Assembly (NCBI GenBank): GCA_029204225.1
Contig: CM055095.1
Coordinates: forward strand, 27,512,958-27,576,957
Direction: 5' to 3'
DNA length: 64,000 bases
Origin: Diphasiastrum complanatum
Lineage: Eukaryota > Streptophyta > Lycopodiopsida > Lycopodiales > Lycopodiaceae
The position numbers and the translations under genes were made by a program. Shown in pieces: positions 49,043 to 64,000 of this stretch. How positions within the stretch are numbered: position 1 is the stretch's first letter; every line of letters starts with the position of its first letter. Below the pieces are notes generated by a model. That model saw nothing but the letters and a program-made list of their open reading frames with translations. It did not search any database and was not told the DNA's origin.

Positions 49043-50348
49043 TTGATAAAGATAAACATCAAATATGAAGAAATATCTAATGGTCGCGACAATGACAGGT
49101 TATTCAAAGATATATAAAAGATAAAGAGGCCTAAATAAATGAAAACTAAAGGAAGGACTATAACCCAAAGGGCAGTTATGAAATGACATGGACCTTAATA
49201 AGAAGGCTAGCCCTAAGAGGAGAACATTCTAGAAGATTCATTTATTGCGCTCAAGCAAACTTTGCAACTTTTCACGTGCTTGCCGATACTTTGAATCTTG
49301 CATATGGATACTCGTGCAGTTTAAATTTGTGGTCGATCGTTCGTTTGAATGAGCGACAATCCGTTGTTGAGGACAAATTGTCGGACTACATTTGGATTGT
49401 GCTGAGACATTTGTATGTTTCTCTGGGACGGTTTATCTGATTCAACAGACTATGCTTGTCTAACAAACTTAATTAGGTGCACAGAACTATAAATCGGTCT
49501 AGCCAATAGGTTGGTTACACTAATCAGCAATGAAACATGTTCAATAGGAGAATTGTTGGCATAAATATCTTTTGTTTTTTATGATTGACACCACATCTTT
49601 ATCGGTGATACTAGTTGCCAATTCTTCAAATGTCTGTTGACAATCAGATTTTAATCCAAGAACATTGAATGAGTAAAAAACATCTAGAATTATCAACTTC
49701 GAGTTGCTTGACTTTTGCTCCAAGAATGTGCACCTCGTATTTAAGGGCTTTCAATTTTTCACATGCTTTAAAGATCCACTTGATATTACAAGCATCATGG
49801 GAGGACGTGGAGAGTTTACCAAAGTCACCATGAGAGAAAGCAAAAGAGAGGAAGTTTGCTTCCAAGGTGGAGAGACCAAGATCTTGTTCGCATCCAACTT
49901 GGCTATGGTGAGGAACATTCTGTGAGATTTTTCTCGATTTAAAAGGCAAGGGGTCCCTTGAAAGACATTGCACCTCGTAAACTCCTCGATGATGGTAGTC
50001 ATGCCATAGTTTTTGGATCACCTTAAGAAATGTATGATAAATTCACAGTTGACTTGAAATTGGAAAATAGGTTTTTTGCATATAGTATGGCTTTCTAATT
50101 TCGGAAATTGGGAAGTAGGTTTTTGCTCTCTAAATATATTGAATAAAATTTTGGTGGATTCTCAATTGGTCCACTAAAAATCTCGGAATTTGTTTTTTGC
50201 TCTAGTGTAAACAAAGAGGGATTATGTCTTATATTGCCCAATTGACGTGTGCAAGCAAAGATTACTATTCATACTAGAAAAGGTTTATTTTTGGATTCTT
50301 GTGAAAATAACAGCCTAGTCAAATTTTAAAAGTTAGTCAGCGCAATTA
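49043..50348. other. Intergenic, nothing recognised
   Basis: Overlapping short frames on both strands (about 49640-50020) without motifs; no supported gene. Confidence 0.4.
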
Positions 50349-50945
50349 GGGTGGTTTCACACTAGAGGCAAGTCCCTTTGCCTAGCCCTTTCACTTGCCA
50401 CCCATTTTTTGAATCTTGGCAAGTGAGCTGATGGGCAATGGACCACCCCTATTTCACATTTGGATGGTAAGTGTTAAAGGAAGGGGTACAATATGATTGG
50501 CTGATTTGAATCCTGACATACGATTGGTCCATTTTATTAAGGTGCTGTGTTTTGAAGTGCAGGTATGAAACTTTTCATGTTAAAAGGTTGAAAAGTGTTG
50601 TAGTTTTTTTTTTCAAACAATCACCTTTCAACTAGAAAGATCAAAATTGAAATGCATTTCATTGAAAGGAATATTGGCATTGAAGGGTTAAAAAAACTTC
50701 AAAATGCAAGCCCACGTACCACAGGAGAAGTTCAACATGCCAAGGGACAATGGCTCACCCAAAAAATGGCTTTGAGTTGCCCCTACGTGGCAGTGGGTCC
50801 CTGCCATGTCATCTGCCACATAGTGGCAAGTGCGTGGTAATGCGAAAGGGTAAAAGGCCCATTTTTTGTCCCAGGACCAATCGGAGAGCTCCATTTTAAA
50901 TTTTGGACTTGCCGAGGAGTGGAGTGTAGTTTGAAATGGCCCGTA
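50349..50945. mobile_element. Possible MITE-like element with GGG..TTTCA inverted ends
   Basis: Left GGGTGGTTTCACACTAGAGG..CAAGTCC and right (reverse complement) GGGCCATTTCAAACTACACT..GCAAGTCC align with one gap. Flanking TTA/GTA is only partly consistent with a Harbinger-type duplication. No coding capacity. Confidence 0.35.
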
Positions 50946-52237
50946 GACTCTTCTCTAAGTTTCTTTTCCTAAAAACATTATTGACCATGTTGATAATGAA
51001 GAACGTGAGTTTGAGAAGTCACCTCATCTTTCTTTTGGCATGTTATGTTGTAATGTCAAAATTTTGGTTATTCTTTGTAAATGGAGTGCACATCATTGAC
51101 TAATTATTCTCTCTCCATCCTGTGTGCTTGGGAAATGTCCATTGTATTCCTAGTGAGTCATTGACTTTAGCATGTGATTCAATGGCCATTCAATTGTGAC
51201 TTGGCTAAGCATTATTGATCCCACCATCCTTGGACTCACCTACTCTTCTATCCCACCTTCCATAATGTAGTGGAGGCTATTTATTAATATTGCTATTTAG
51301 GTGGAATTCTAAGTAAACAAGTTCAATTGGTGCTCGTCAAATAATGTTTTTCCAACCAACTAGTTATTAGGTCAAATTCATTTGTTTTTAAAGAATGATT
51401 TTGTAGTGCCTTTTGTACTTGGCAAAAGGATAAAAAATTTATGATGAGGCCTAAATTTTCTAGTGCCCATTGTACTAGTAGGTAAAAAATTGTCAAGCTA
51501 TGACAAGGCGGCAAGGCCTAACTCTAATTTTTTCATGCCCATTGTGCTCTCCGTAAAAGGACCGTGAATTTATGTCGAGGCGCAATTGAGTGTAGACTCT
51601 CTTGGAGGTCAATAAGAAACCATTCTTTTCTACCACATAATTGACATTCGCCAGATTTTAAGGCCCCAACATTTTAATATATTTTTTGTATTGCACCCTG
51701 CGTACGTCTTAGGCCCTTGCCTACTATGAGTGTGAGAGAGAGAGAGAGAGAGAAAAAAATGTTGTGAACATGATAGATAGCACACAAGAAAAAAAAATCA
51801 AGCAAACTTCAATTATGTGCGATAATGACCAATTGGTCGCGGGCAATAACCTAGTAAGTAAAAGGAGCTTGAAGATTTTAACCCAATTTTGAGATATGGT
51901 CATTGGTACGAATTTTATTTTATGAGATTGGGACAGATGTGCTATTGAGGGGTGAGTTTGGAGGTCAACTTTGTAGGTGGAGGAGGCTAGCAAAAATAAG
52001 AAAGAAGGAGCCTTTTCACTGGATTCTGGATTTTAGCAGGTGCCCGGTGGGGTGGACCATGGAAACAGAAAACAAAGAAGAAGAAGTAGAGTAGGTGAGT
52101 CGGTGGCGATGGTGGGGCCATACTCGTGGATTACCCGTGGAGCTCATTGATTCGAGGGATATTCTGGGGGGCCTGGGGCCTGCTTGTGAAGCGAGGAACT
52201 TGGAAGCAGCATGTTGGAGAAAAAATGACGTCCTTAT

Positions 52238-52240
<3 letters not shown>
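50946..52240. other. Intergenic, nothing recognised
   Basis: No supported gene. Contains a 22-bp GA run at 51731-51752. Between about 51400 and 51560 a phrase like CCATTGTACT/CCATTGTGCT with a nearby AAAAAATT recurs. Confidence 0.4.

Positions 52241-52276
<36 letters not shown>
52241..52276. repeat. (AG)n microsatellite
   Basis: A 36-bp AG run. Confidence 0.97.
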
Positions 52277-52281
<5 letters not shown>

Positions 52282-52480
52282 CAGGGCCAGGTAACCCCTT
52301 TTAAGCTTTTTAATTCGCCTTTTTTTTAATGGAATTGCTTATGCTTGCTTGCTTTGTACCTTCTTTTGAAGTCACTGATTTGCATTCTCATATTTAATGA
52401 TTAACAAGGGACGGACCTACGTGCATTGTACAGTTTCATACTGTTGTAGCTTGTGGCAAAGGACTAGGAGAGGAAAGGGT

Positions 52481-52501
52481 GAGAGAGAGAGAGAGAGAGA
52501 A
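52481..52501. repeat. (GA)n microsatellite
   Basis: A 21-bp GA run in a purine-rich stretch. Confidence 0.95.
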
Positions 52502-52633
52502 AATTAAGAGAAAGAAAAGAGGGAAAGCTGGCTTCTTATTAGATATTAGATGTGAGAGATAGGGAATCAAGAGAAAGAAAAAGAAAATAAAAGAATAGGG
52601 AACACGGAGAGCATTGCATGATTGCACCTCTGT

Positions 52634-52736
52634 GTGTGCACTGTTGGTTGTGTGTGTGTGTGTGTGTGTGTGTGCACTCTTGGTTGTGTGTGTGTGTGTG
52701 TGTGAGTGAGAGAGAGAAAGAGAGGGGGGGGGGGGC
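52634..52736. repeat. Duplicated (TG)n unit plus (GA)n/G-run
   Basis: Two copies of a GCACTSTTGGTTG plus TG-run unit, then a GA stretch and a 13-bp G run. Confidence 0.95.
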
Positions 52737-52913
52737 AGAGAGAGACGGGGTAGGCAGGGGGCAGGTCCAGGTGAGAGAAAGAACGTGGTGGGAAATAAAA
52801 ACCCATTACATAGGATCAAATGACACCCATTTCACGGATCTGTCATGGACTAGTCTCTCACAGTAGGCAAAGATTTAGTGGGTTAACGTAACATCGTCGC
52901 TTTAACCTGCTAT

Positions 52914-52980
52914 CATCTTGCTTTCAGCTACCAGATCTTAACTGGCGCATATAATCTTGCTTACAGCTACCACATCTTAA
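52914..52980. repeat. Two-copy tandem repeat, 40 bp, upstream of HCT
   Basis: Units ATCTTGCTTWCAGCTACCA plus CATCTTAA/GATCTTAA, about 450 bp upstream of the HCT start codon. Confidence 0.75.
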
Positions 52981-53101
52981 GTAACTCAGACTGATTCTTA
53001 TGTCACATGTGGGGATTCCAGATTAAAATGTGGGCAATGCTGGCTGAATACAGATACACCAGCTGATTGCCTAAGTCGACTGTAAGCTTTGATCAGCACA
53101 G

Positions 53102-53205
53102 TTTGATTCTCTCAGCTGGACGATTACCGACGTGGGTTGTGATCAATACTAAGTTTGATTTGCTCTCAGCTGGATGACTGCTGCAGTGGGTTGTGATCAA
53201 AGCAG
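53102..53205. repeat. Two-copy tandem repeat, 52 bp, in HCT promoter
   Basis: Units TTTGATTYKCTCTCAGCTGG followed by GTGGGTTGTGATCAA, about 210-310 bp upstream of the start codon. Confidence 0.8.
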
Positions 53206-53294
53206 TCTGATTTGCTTCCAGGCCTGAAATAGCAAAAATAGAAGATGTTTAAACTTTAGTGAAGAGAATTTGCTGTTTCAAAAGCGTAAGAAGT

Positions 53295-53301
53295 TATAAA
53301 A
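53295..53301 (+). promoter_or_regulatory. TATA box of the HCT-like gene
   Basis: TATAAAA, 114 bp upstream of the first ATG; implies a start near 53325 and a leader of about 90 nt. No exact AC element (ACCWAMC) was seen on either strand in the 550 bp upstream by eye. Confidence 0.6.
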
Positions 53302-53304
53302 ATT

Positions 53305-55150
<1,846 letters not shown>

Positions 55151-56699
55151 AAACCCAAGTTACAGATGAGGAGCTTAATTCCTGCTGTTCATAATTTAGT
55201 GAATAGTACTTCCTGTTGGCTCCTGATCGGTCGAATGGGCTCTTTACAATAGTTTTGTTACTAAGGAGTCCATCATTTGGTTTAGCATTGAAAATAGTGA
55301 GTAATACCAGTCAAATTGCAGATTAAATCATGGATAGTAGTATGAAGAAGTGCAATCAAAACTTCTGCAACAAAAAATACTATTACGCTGTAAGGTTCTG
55401 CAGATGGACATCGTGTGCTCTTAACATTTTGCAGATTCAATCAAGAATCTTCAAAGACTAATAGAATTGGAATTTCAGATTTGCAAGAAGAAACTGTATG
55501 GTATAGAATCAGCATAATGTGGAAAGATAGTATGGTTGCTTACTCTCTCAACTTGAGGGTTCAGTAAAGACATCTTTAAGATTATCAACACCCAAATTAC
55601 TGCTTTTTTGCTCTTACCACTCAAATTAATTCTACAGTTTGTAAGTTTGAATTGCGTAGTATAGTTTGGCTGGATGGGCATTCCTAAATTTAAACTTTTT
55701 TGGCCAGTAATTATCTTGATATATTTTCAACTTTTCCCAATTCTTTTGCAAAGACACAATCTTTTCTTCTTTTTTATGTATTTTGTGCACAGCCTCCTGT
55801 TGCAATAGCCACATGAACATAAAAATTTGCTTCACTGCAGCAAATTGCTGCACCTCCTTGATTTGCTGCAGCTCAGCAACGTCCACATGATTTTGAAAAA
55901 GAGGTTGCAATTATCTAAACAGTACTTACCTCCAATAATAAAAGGCTTAGCTTTGCTCAACAAGCCACTCTGGTGAAACCAGCTGGCAGTGGATGAAACA
56001 TGCCTGCAGCAAGTCTTGGCATTATTCGAAATTAGCTCGGCAAGTTCCAGTATCTATGTGGCCACCACATTGGCTGATGTTTTCAAGGACCAAAGTTCAC
56101 TCAAATCAAACAATTTTCATCAGAACCTAGAGATTCTGCTTTCCTTTTTCATACTAGGTAATGTGCGCTGGAAGGATTCTGGACTGTGTGAACTTTGAAG
56201 ATGCTTGGTTGTTTGGAATACGTATCCTGAAGTAATGAATGATTTCTGTGAGTTAGGGAATGGATTTTCTAGTGACCTTTGCACTAGATCATTGGCCATA
56301 ACTCTATGGTAAGGACATCCCTGAACTTGATTTTAAGGTCTCTAGAAAATTATTTCCAGAATGTGAAGGTAGGACACATGGAATTTTTGTACACACATGT
56401 CTGTTATGTATTGCCCATTCATAATGTGCGTGCAAGTTGTCTTGCTGCTTTCAGTATCCATAATCTTTTCGGTGGTTTTAAAAACCAGTTTTATGAAAAT
56501 ATTCAAATAAAATAGGAACCCCAAGCAGAATCCATGTTGAGCAAGGCAGACATGCTTCAGGCCATTATCTCCCAGAGGATAGCATTTATTTGCAGAGTTT
56601 AATGGTCTGCAATAATATTCACAGTACAATTTGGGAAGCTGATGAATGTAGTAACTTTTTAATTTTAGTTCATGTAATATGATAAAGGATTTAGTCATT
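55151..56699. other. HCT 3' flank and intergenic DNA
   Basis: The first few hundred bases should include the 3' untranslated region; AATAGA/AATAGT-type signals occur but no canonical AATAAA stands out. A reverse 92-codon frame (55910-55632) with coiled-coil-like composition lacks an ATG and was not accepted as a gene. Confidence 0.4.
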
Positions 56700-56830
56700 G
56701 TCTAAGGCCATAACAAGTTAGTGAGAGAAACTGCTGCATGTAGGTGCAGGCTTGAACCCCACCTACTGTACTTGCTGAGCCTTGCGCTTTCAAGTTAGGT
56801 CCAGCTTAACATTGAATATATGTGAACAGT
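56700..56830 (+). mobile_element. Possible tRNA-derived SINE fragment
   Basis: A-box-like TAACAAGTTAGTGAGAG (from 56711) and B-box-like GGCTTGAACCCC (56749-56760) at the spacing expected of a tRNA-related head. No clear A-tail or target-site duplication. Confidence 0.3.
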
Positions 56831-60454
<3,624 letters not shown>

Positions 60455-60750
60455 TGATGAGGTTCATGAATCGCGATTTGGATTTCGCAATCGCGAAGCT
60501 TTCGCGAAGGAACCACGATCCTCTTGCGACTCGGGTGGAGTTCAAATGCGATCGTTGGACACTGCTAGCTGAATCACTCCTACAATACTCCAGAATGTAG
60601 TCAGGCACTTTTGATCTACGTTTTTAAAATTAATGCAACATTCAACATAGTTTCAACCAAGGTGAGGAATTAAAATGAACAAGAAAACTCGAACACATGA
60701 TTAACAACAGAAGCATTTGCATTCGAGATCAGACACAACAAGCCACGACC
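60455..60750 (-). repeat. Copia terminal segment (probable 3' LTR part)
   Basis: Reverse-strand partner of 48089-48340. It follows the RNase H end of the 61-63 kb copia element and contains several TTCGCGAA/AATCGCGA palindromic words (60470-60525). Confidence 0.6.
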
Positions 60751-60782
60751 TAAAATGTATCTGCTGACGTCATGCCATCAGA

Positions 60783-61640
60783 TCAGATATCTGTACTTCT
60801 GGGTACTTGCATGATCTCACTGGTACTCTTTGGAGCGTGGAGGGCAAGAGAAGGTTTTGTTTCCGTTGTTAATTTTGTTTTGGTCGTTTGCCTTCTCTCG
60901 TACTGGACCGCAAAAGATTCTCGTTCGTGAATCTTTCGTGTTCGCGAACCGTTCGTCTTCGTCTGCTTTGACTTTCGTGTTTGTGAAACTTTTTGTGCTT
61001 CGTGTCTCCAGATCTTCAAGTTCGCGAATGTCTTTGTCGGGCTGAGGGCTGAAAGCTAGCAAGGCTTTGTAATTAGAAACATTTTGTTTCTTCAGCTCCC
61101 TCTCAAAGCATGATTGCTTTACAATCCCGAGACTGCTCCTTTGTCTCTCAAAGAGTCCTTTGTCCAGGGCTTTAGTGAAGATGTCAGCAACCATGTCTCT
61201 CATTCAAATAAAGGTGGTCTACAACATCTTCTTCTCAATTAGATCCCTGATCAAGTGGTACTTGATCGCAATGTGCTTAGTTCTGGAATAGAACACGGGA
61301 TCTTTCGTCAGGTGTATTGCAGAGGTGTTGTCCATCTACAAGACCAGGGGGTCATTTCTTGTTTCGCCCCTTCGTCCAAGAACTGTCTTAGGCAGATTAT
61401 TTCGTTGGCCATCTTTGCTGCTGCAACATATCCAGCTTCGCAGGATGACTGGGCTATCTGCTTCTTGCTGACCCAGAGAACTGCTGCTCCTGATGCAATG
61501 GTGCATCCTCCCGAGACGCTTTTATAGTCGTCCTTGAGAGATGCCCAGCTAGCGTCGTTGTAGAAAAGTATCATGAAACCTGCACCACGACAATAACACA
61601 AGCCATAATCCCTTGTTAATTGAAGATATTGCAAAATTCG
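60783..61640 (-). pseudogene. Copia RNase H remnant
   Basis: Reads GFMILFYNDASWASLKDDYK, SVSGGCTIASGAAVLWVSKK, QIAQSSCEAGYVAAAKMANE, then after a frameshift MVADIFTKALDKGLFERQR. This is the C-terminal copia RNase H domain; the first acidic residue context (YNDASWA) is changed from the usual Y-x-D-A-D-W-A. The tail continues about 95 residues past the usual end (to 60817) with Lys/Thr/Arg-rich sequence. Confidence 0.9.
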
Positions 61641-62908
61641 TTTTGTAATCTTTCAATGTGTCGAGCCTGGCCTCCTCGAAAGTCTGTGGTTTGTCAGTGA
61701 ACCCGCAGAACTCTTCTGATGTGGAAGCTAGGCTACTTGACACATATCTTGTTGGCGCTCTTCGTGGTCTTGTCGACCTTGTGGGAGATCCTCCTAGAAC
61801 AGTTATGTCTTTGCCCTTGTCTGCTCTGCTTGGTCCAAAACCATGTTGGTTTACAGGAACCGCGACAGAAGGTTGCCTCTCGAATTTTTCTTCGTCAGAT
61901 TTGTCGCTCGACTGGGAGACGACTCGAAAATCTTCATTTTGTGTTTCTCTGTCGTTGGTGGCAGGTCATAGTACTGTCTCTGTAGAACTTTGTAACTAAC
62001 AGGATTGTCATTGGCCACTGTCCTGCTCTCATCGAATCTGACATCTCTCACTATTTTCACAGTGTTCGTGTCTGGCATGTAGACTCTGTAGTATGACGAG
62101 TTGTTGTCATAACCTACCAGGAATCCCTGCTCAGCTTTCTCATCAAGTTTCTTTCGAAGCTTATCAGGAATATGTGTATAAGCTGCACAGGCAAAGATTC
62201 TGACGTGAGACAGGTTGGCCTTTCTACCCCACCATAGCTCATGTGGTGTCGTGTGAGGAACACCAAACTTGTCTGCTCTGTTATGAATGTATGCGGCTAT
62301 AGCTACGGCTTCAGCCCACAGTGCCCTTGGAGCTTTCGAGTAGGCTATCATGCATCTGGCTGCTTCCATCAGCATCCTGTTCTTTCGTTCAGCAACACCA
62401 TTGTGTTGCGGTGTGTAGGTTGCAGTTCTTCTGTGAATGATGCCACAATCATTGTAGAAGTCAGTGAAGCGATTCGAGATGTATTAGCCACTTCAATTTG
62501 TTCGGATTTGCTCTCTGTGCATCTTTCTGCCCAATTCACATATTCTGTAAATTTATCAAGTGCTTCAGATTTATTCTGAATGAAATACACTCTGACAAAT
62601 TTGCTATAATCATCAATGAAGGTTATGTAATACTTTGAACCTCATACTAATATCACGTTGAATAGTCCGCAGATGTCAGAGTGCACTAGCTCCAGAATCT
62701 TTGTCGTTCTGTAGGAGTCTTTGATGAATGGTGTGCGTGACATCTTGCCCTTCAAACATGCATCAGAGGTGGTCGAACTAGTTGCATTCGAGATGCTGAC
62801 CCCTGTTATCGCTCCATGATGGCTTGTCTGGTAAAGTGCCATTGAGTTCATGTGACAGAGTCTTCTATGCCACAGAGTGTCTGGCAAGTCATCATGAGTC
62901 TGATGCAC
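61641..62908 (-). pseudogene. Copia integrase with RT deleted
   Basis: From high coordinate: zinc-binding LWHRRLCHMNSMALYQTSHH..CLKGKM (62870-62740); ILELVHSDICGLF with the first catalytic Asp; YITFIDDYSKFVRVYFIQNK; after a frameshift TYTPQHNGVAERKNRMLMEA with catalytic Glu; ALWAEAVAIAAYIHNRADK; GFLVGYDNNSSYYRVYMPDT; FDESRTVAND. The region that should encode RT (61.64-61.85 kb) is reduced to about 200 bp of decayed sequence. Confidence 0.92.
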
Positions 62909-62910
62909 CT

Positions 62911-63266
62911 GACATTAGAGGAGTTTTGAGCTCCAAAAAGACCCTTTAAGAATTCGTGCAACACTAATACTTTTTACTTGCCATAACTTTTTAATCATAG
63001 CTCAAAAGTATGTCATGTACCATATCATTGAAAGTCCTTGTGAAGCGCTTTCGAATGCACCAAACTTTGCCAAATTTGGACTTACCACTAAAAAGTTATG
63101 TCATTTTTAGCGTGGAATCAAAATATGGACTCAAAAAGTTACGTTACGTTACGTAGAATTCAAATTTGAGTGTTTTGATTGGTCCATGTGTAAGAAAAAA
63201 TTGAGAAAAAATATAAAAAGAATCTTTACAAAGGGTCTTTTTTGGATTTAGAACTCCTCTAATGTC
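62911..63266. mobile_element. MITE inserted in the copia pre-integrase region
   Basis: 356 bp bounded by perfect 15-bp terminal inverted repeats GACATTAGAGGAGTT, with imperfect matching continuing to about 38 bp (both reach CCAAAAA..GACCCTTT). It splits the copia frame between the protease end (LYHLKVRLPAD) and pre-integrase (HQTHDDLPDTLWHRR). TGCA occurs at both flanks but with three extra bases on one side, so the duplication is uncertain. No coding capacity; superfamily not assigned. Confidence 0.75.
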
Positions 63267-63465
63267 TGCAGGTAGGCGTACCTTCAGATGATATAGGTTC
63301 CCTTTCCTTCTTCCTTGAGCGATGAGAGTACTGCTACTAGCATCAATCATGTTGCATGCTTCGTCGAAAAACATCACACGCATCCCTGCATCTGCTATTC
63401 TTGCTACAGAGAGCAAGTCTTGTTGCAAAGTAGGCACGAACAGAACGTCTTCGAGTCGTCTATCT
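63267..63465 (-). pseudogene. Copia protease C-terminal part
   Basis: Reads RRLEDVLFVPTLQQDLLSVA, FDEACNMIDASSSTLIAQGR and GNLYHLKVRLP, the usual segment between copia protease and pre-integrase. The 5' side is cut at 63466 by the gypsy LTR. Confidence 0.9.
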
Positions 63466-64000
63466 GTAGCACAGGCATCCCAAAGGGAGCCGGGAACCAC
63501 GACTTAGCTTCCCAGCCTTCAACTCTTGCCATCCAAACCCACTTGACATACAAGCAGCCAACTTGCCAACAAAGGTCAGACTTAACCAACTTGAAGTTCC
63601 AAAACCGACATTGAGATCCAACCTGGCGCCATGCCAGATCGGGGGTCCCGATGTGGGCGACTTCCCTCCGCGCCAGCCGCCCGACATACATCAAACTTAA
63701 CCAACTCGAAGCTTCATTACAAATGAGTAACATCCATTCCAAGCAAGTGGTCTGACTTACATCAGATTTAACCAACTGAAAGCTTCGTCACGAGTGCTGG
63801 AAGCCAACCTGGCCGCCACGCCAGACTAGAGAGCCATAAATAGGTAACTTCCACCCAAGCAAGCCATCCAACTCAGCCGACAGGTTAGAGTCCGTTCCCC
63901 AAGAGCTTAACCCATTCACGTTCATGCAAGGAACACTCAGAACCACAAGCCGCGACAGATATGGAGACAACCAGTTCCTGGACCAAATGGTCCCGACAGC
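63466..64000 (-). mobile_element. Tat/Athila-like gypsy LTR (reverse), cut by window end
   Basis: Inverted copy of 1029-1485, ending CTACA at 63466 and inserted into the copia protease frame. It has an extra repeat unit of about 84 bp containing AAGCTTCGAGTTGGTTAAGT. The flanking pentamer on the copia side is GATAG; the other side lies beyond the window. Confidence 0.75.

Noticed and set aside
55632-55910. 92-codon reverse frame with coiled-coil-like composition downstream of HCT
   Set aside because: Starts at TTG, has no recognisable domain, no promoter or splice context, and could be chance in AT-rich DNA.

Overview
This window looks like intergenic DNA from a large, repeat-rich land-plant genome. 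The evidence is a spliced BAHD acyltransferase gene of the lignin-pathway HCT type, Ty1/copia and Ty3/gypsy elements primed by initiator tRNA-Met, CACTA termini, tRNA-derived retroposons, and very long CT/GA and TG/CA microsatellites. The species cannot be named from sequence alone. The low gene density (two supported genes in 64 kb) suits a gymnosperm or another large plant genome, but that is inference.

Layout. 0-1.5 kb: LTR of a Tat/Athila-like gypsy family. A copy in opposite orientation sits at 63.47-64.0 kb and a relative at 44.1-44.8 kb. 1.5-13.2 kb: no recognised genes, but a MITE-like unit, a diverged 0.4-kb duplication (5.05 and 11.56 kb), a minisatellite (7.8 kb), a 1.6-kb CACTA-like element carrying a hairpin array (8.5-10.1 kb), and a SINE with a perfect 10-bp target-site duplication (11.0 kb). 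13.2-21.6 kb: copia relics, a decayed frame flanked by short direct repeats, a second hairpin array (16.6-17.1 kb), a retroposed tRNA-like sequence (19.3 kb) and a second CACTA terminus (21.06 kb). 23.7-24.0 kb: weak evidence for the spliced 3' end of an unknown gene. 24.5-32.4 kb: nested gypsy and copia debris, with one well-defined 447-bp LTR and primer-binding site.

33.1-33.4 kb holds a small intact gene for an SMIM8-like single-pass membrane protein. 34.1 kb has a microRNA-precursor-like foldback. 34.7-38.1 kb is a full LTR-to-LTR copia deletion derivative. 39.1-44.8 kb is a decayed Tat/Athila-like gypsy with RT/IN remnants and a long downstream reading frame of unknown function. 45.7-48.1 kb is a copia gag-integrase remnant. 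48.5-49.0 kb is a decayed SWIM-zinc-finger-like fragment. 53.4-55.2 kb is the HCT-like gene, the best-supported host gene. 60.5-63.5 kb is a reverse-strand copia element interrupted by a MITE (62.91-63.27 kb) and then by the right-hand Tat-family LTR.

The only recognisable host biochemistry is phenylpropanoid acyl transfer (HCT-like). No convincing new multi-gene system is visible. The most interesting unexplained structures are the two hairpin-motif arrays, the 34.1-kb foldback, the downstream gypsy reading frame and its inverted fragment beside the RT, and the MITE in the 63-kb copia element. All alignments were done by eye, so boundaries of decayed elements are approximate.
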